Below are positions 62,194 through 64,000 of a stretch of DNA of 64,000 nucleotides, piece after piece. The DNA is from Verrucomicrobiaceae bacterium. GTDB lineage: Bacteria; Verrucomicrobiota; Verrucomicrobiia; Verrucomicrobiales; Verrucomicrobiaceae. Positions within the stretch are counted from its first letter, which is position 1. The number at the start of each line of letters is the position of its first letter. The DNA is taken from NCBI GenBank assembly GCA_016795465.1, contig JAEUHK010000085.1:62001-126000 (forward strand). The letters are read 5' to 3'. The position numbers were made by a program, and so were the translations under genes. The notes under the pieces are model-generated. The model ran no database searches and was not told the origin of the DNA. It saw only the letters and a program-made list of their open reading frames with translations.

Positions 62194-64000
62194 ATGTCCG
62201 CCAAGATCATCTACACCCTCACCGACGAAGCCCCGCTCCTCGCCACGTATTCGCTGCTTCCCATCGTCAAAGCCTTCACCAAGGCGGCGGGCATCGAGGT
62301 CGAAACGCGCGACATCTCGCTCGCAGGCCGCATTTTGGCCCAGTTCGGCCAGCAGGACGATGATTTGAGCTACCTCGGCAAACTTTGCCTCGAACCGACC
62401 ACCAACATCATCAAGCTCCCGAACATCTCCGCCAGCGTTCCGCAGCTCAAGGCCGCCATCGCCGAACTCCAGGCCAAAGGCTACAAATTGCCCGATCTGC
62501 CCGAAAATCCGCAGACCGACGAGGAAAAGGAGATCAAAGCGAAATACGCCAAGGTCATGGGCAGCGCCGTGAACCCCGTGCTGCGTGAAGGCAACAGCGA
62601 CCGCCGCGCTCCGAAGGCCGTCAAAGACTACGCCAAGAAGCACCCGCACAAGATGGGCGCTTGGTCCGCGAGTTCGAAGACCACCGTCGGCACCATGGGC
62701 AAAGACGATTTCTTCTCCAACGAGAAGTCCACCACCGTCGCCGCTGCCACTGAGGTCAAAATCGAGTTCACCGGCAAGGACGGCAGCACCAAGACACTCC
62801 TTCCGAAGCTCGCCCTCAAAGCCGGCGAGATCATGGACGCCACCAAGATGAGCAAGAAGGCCCTCGTCGCCTTCTTTGAGCAGCAGATCGCCAAGGCGAA
62901 GGCCGATGGCGTGCTTTTCTCGCTCCACATGAAGGCCACCATGATGAAGGTCAGCGATCCCATCATCTTCGGCCACGCCGTCAGCGTCTTCTTCAAAGAC
63001 CTCGTCGCCAAACACGCCGCCACGCTCGCCGAGATCGGTGTCAATTTTAACAACGGCTTCGGCGACCTCATCGCGAAGCTCGACAAGCTCCCCGCCGATA
63101 AAAAAGCCGAGATCGAGGCCGACATCCAGGCCGCCTACGCCAGCGGCCCCGCTTTGGCCATGGTGAACAGCGACAAAGGCATCACCAATCTCCACGTGCC
63201 GAGCGATGTCATCGTCGATGCATCCATGCCCGCCATGATCCGCGGCGGTGGCAAGATGTGGGACGCCGCCGGCAAGGAGCAGGACACGCTCGCCGTCATC
63301 CCGGACAGCAGCTACGCCGGCATTTATCAGGCCACGATCGACTTCTGCAAAAAGAACGGCGCTCTCGATCCGAAGACCATGGGCAGCGTGCCGAATGTCG
63401 GCCTCATGGCCCAGGCCGCCGAAGAATACGGCAGCCACAACAAGACCTTCGAAGCCCCCGCCGACGGCACCATCAAAGTCACCGACACCGCGGGCAACGT
63501 GCTCTTTGAGCACAGCGTCGAGCAGGGCGACATCTGGCGTGCCTGCCAGACGAAAGATGCGCCCGTGCAGGATTGGGTGAAGCTCGCCGTCAACCGCGCC
63601 CGCGCCTCGCAGACCCCTGCCGTCTTCTGGCTCGACAAAGCCCGCGCCCACGACGCCCAGATCATCGCCAAGGTCGAAAAATACCTCAAAGACCACGACC
63701 TCACCGGGCTCGACATCCGCATCCTCCCGCCCGCCGAGGCCTGCACCTTCAGCTTGGAGCGCATCGCCAAAGGCCTCGATACCATCTCCGTCACCGGCAA
63801 CGTCCTCCGCGACTACAACACCGACCTCTTCCCCATCCTCGAAGTCGGCACGTCCGCCAAGATGCTCTCCATCGTCCCGCTCATGAACGGCGGCGGCCTC
63901 TTTGAAACCGGCGCCGGCGGCTCCGCGCCGAAGCACGTGCAGCAGTTCTGCGAAGAGAACTACCTCCGCTGGGACAGCCTCGGCGAATTCTTCGCCCTCG
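62194..64000 (+). CDS. icd: Monomeric NADP-dependent isocitrate dehydrogenase (3' partial)
   Basis: Converts isocitrate to 2-oxoglutarate with NADP. The first 602 residues are present; the monomeric type is about 740, so the gene runs off the right edge. It starts MSAKIIYTLTDEAPLLATYS and contains LPNISASVPQLKAAIAELQ, KVMGSAVNPVLREGNSDRRAP, KKHPHKMGAWS, VMDAT-like EIMDATKMSKKALVAF, FGHAVSVFFKD and NGGGLFETGAGGSAPKHVQQF. This is the Azotobacter/Corynebacterium monomeric family, unrelated in size to homodimeric Icd. The start is preceded by a C-rich TTTCCCCGCCTCTC leader. Confidence 0.95.
   Translation, partial: MSAKIIYTLTDEAPLLATYSLLPIVKAFTKAAGIEVETRDISLAGRILAQFGQQDDDLSYLGKLCLEPTTNIIKLPNISASVPQLKAAIAELQAKGYKLPDLPENPQTDEEKEIKAKYAKVMGSAVNPVLREGNSDRRAPKAVKDYAKKHPHKMGAWSASSKTTVGTMGKDDFFSNEKSTTVAAATEVKIEFTGKDGSTKTLLPKLALKAGEIMDATKMSKKALVAFFEQQIAKAKADGVLFSLHMKATMMKVSDPIIFGHAVSVFFKDLVAKHAATLAEIGVNFNNGFGDLIAKLDKLPADKKAEIEADIQAAYASGPALAMVNSDKGITNLHVPSDVIVDASMPAMIRGGGKMWDAAGKEQDTLAVIPDSSYAGIYQATIDFCKKNGALDPKTMGSVPNVGLMAQAAEEYGSHNKTFEAPADGTIKVTDTAGNVLFEHSVEQGDIWRACQTKDAPVQDWVKLAVNRARASQTPAVFWLDKARAHDAQIIAKVEKYLKDHDLTGLDIRILPPAEACTFSLERIAKGLDTISVTGNVLRDYNTDLFPILEVGTSAKMLSIVPLMNGGGLFETGAGGSAPKHVQQFCEENYLRWDSLGEFFAL

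Overview
The window reads as chromosomal DNA of a Verrucomicrobiota bacterium, most likely a Verrucomicrobiaceae/Prosthecobacter-like lineage. This is inferred from gene content: giant autotransporter-associated beta-strand proteins with PEP-CTERM tails, Tat-exported Gfo/Idh/MocA and NIPSNAP proteins, a sialate O-acetylesterase, and a Wza/Wzc/beta-barrel export cluster. No rRNA is present to fix the taxon. The only RNA gene seen is tRNA-Gly(TCC).

Layout. (1) 1-17.2 kb: the 3' part of one giant secreted PEP-CTERM protein, then a complete 4,622-residue relative. They share a long module, and the spacer between them carries a direct repeat 21 bp apart. (2) 17.4-21.4 kb: a Tat-secreted oxidoreductase, a small unknown protein and a squalene/hopene-type cyclase. 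(3) 21.6-27.5 kb: a Fur/PerR-type regulator with a palindrome upstream, then sufC, sufB and sufD. The suf genes are separated by small lower-GC genes: a DUF4177-like protein and two membrane zinc-ribbon proteins, each of the latter followed by an ATGA-coupled micro-ORF. (4) 27.5-36.9 kb, minus strand: a secreted unknown, an outer-membrane barrel, a Wzc-type kinase, two short Wza-like proteins, an HscA-like Hsp70, sulfite reductase CysI and a VOC protein. (5) 37-45.4 kb: tRNA-Gly, a sodium/solute symporter with a coupled 45-residue membrane peptide, assorted small or secreted proteins, a beta-lactamase-fold hydrolase, and a ParE/antitoxin pair with a duplicated, frameshifted second antitoxin. 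(6) 45.4-50.5 kb: mutS and an RND/MMPL exporter. (7) 51.4-55.8 kb: a divergent arsenic cluster (aqpS-type aquaporin, arsC, a DUF6428-like gene, arsR | arsD, arsA) with no ArsB or Acr3. (8) 55.8-64 kb: an AraC regulator, an unknown secreted protein, trpC, a sialate O-acetylesterase, a DUF4870 protein and the start of a monomeric isocitrate dehydrogenase.

Functional themes. Iron-sulfur and sulfur metabolism (PerR-like regulator, SufCBD, HscA-like Hsp70, the siroheme/4Fe-4S enzyme CysI) sits next to an envelope/exopolysaccharide block. The arsenic cluster looks like a self-contained island with its own operator.

The most unusual signal is not one gene but several families of short dispersed repeats and hairpins. 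They include an 18-bp hairpin with compensating stem changes, TTCGTCATTC arrays and TCACGCATCAC arrays. They sit just upstream of start codons, flank accessory genes, or lie in frame inside conserved genes (cyclase, MutS, RND exporter, a secreted protein). A second copy of the sufB 3' end lies 0.6 kb downstream of sufB and suggests that a small element inserted at the sufB tail.
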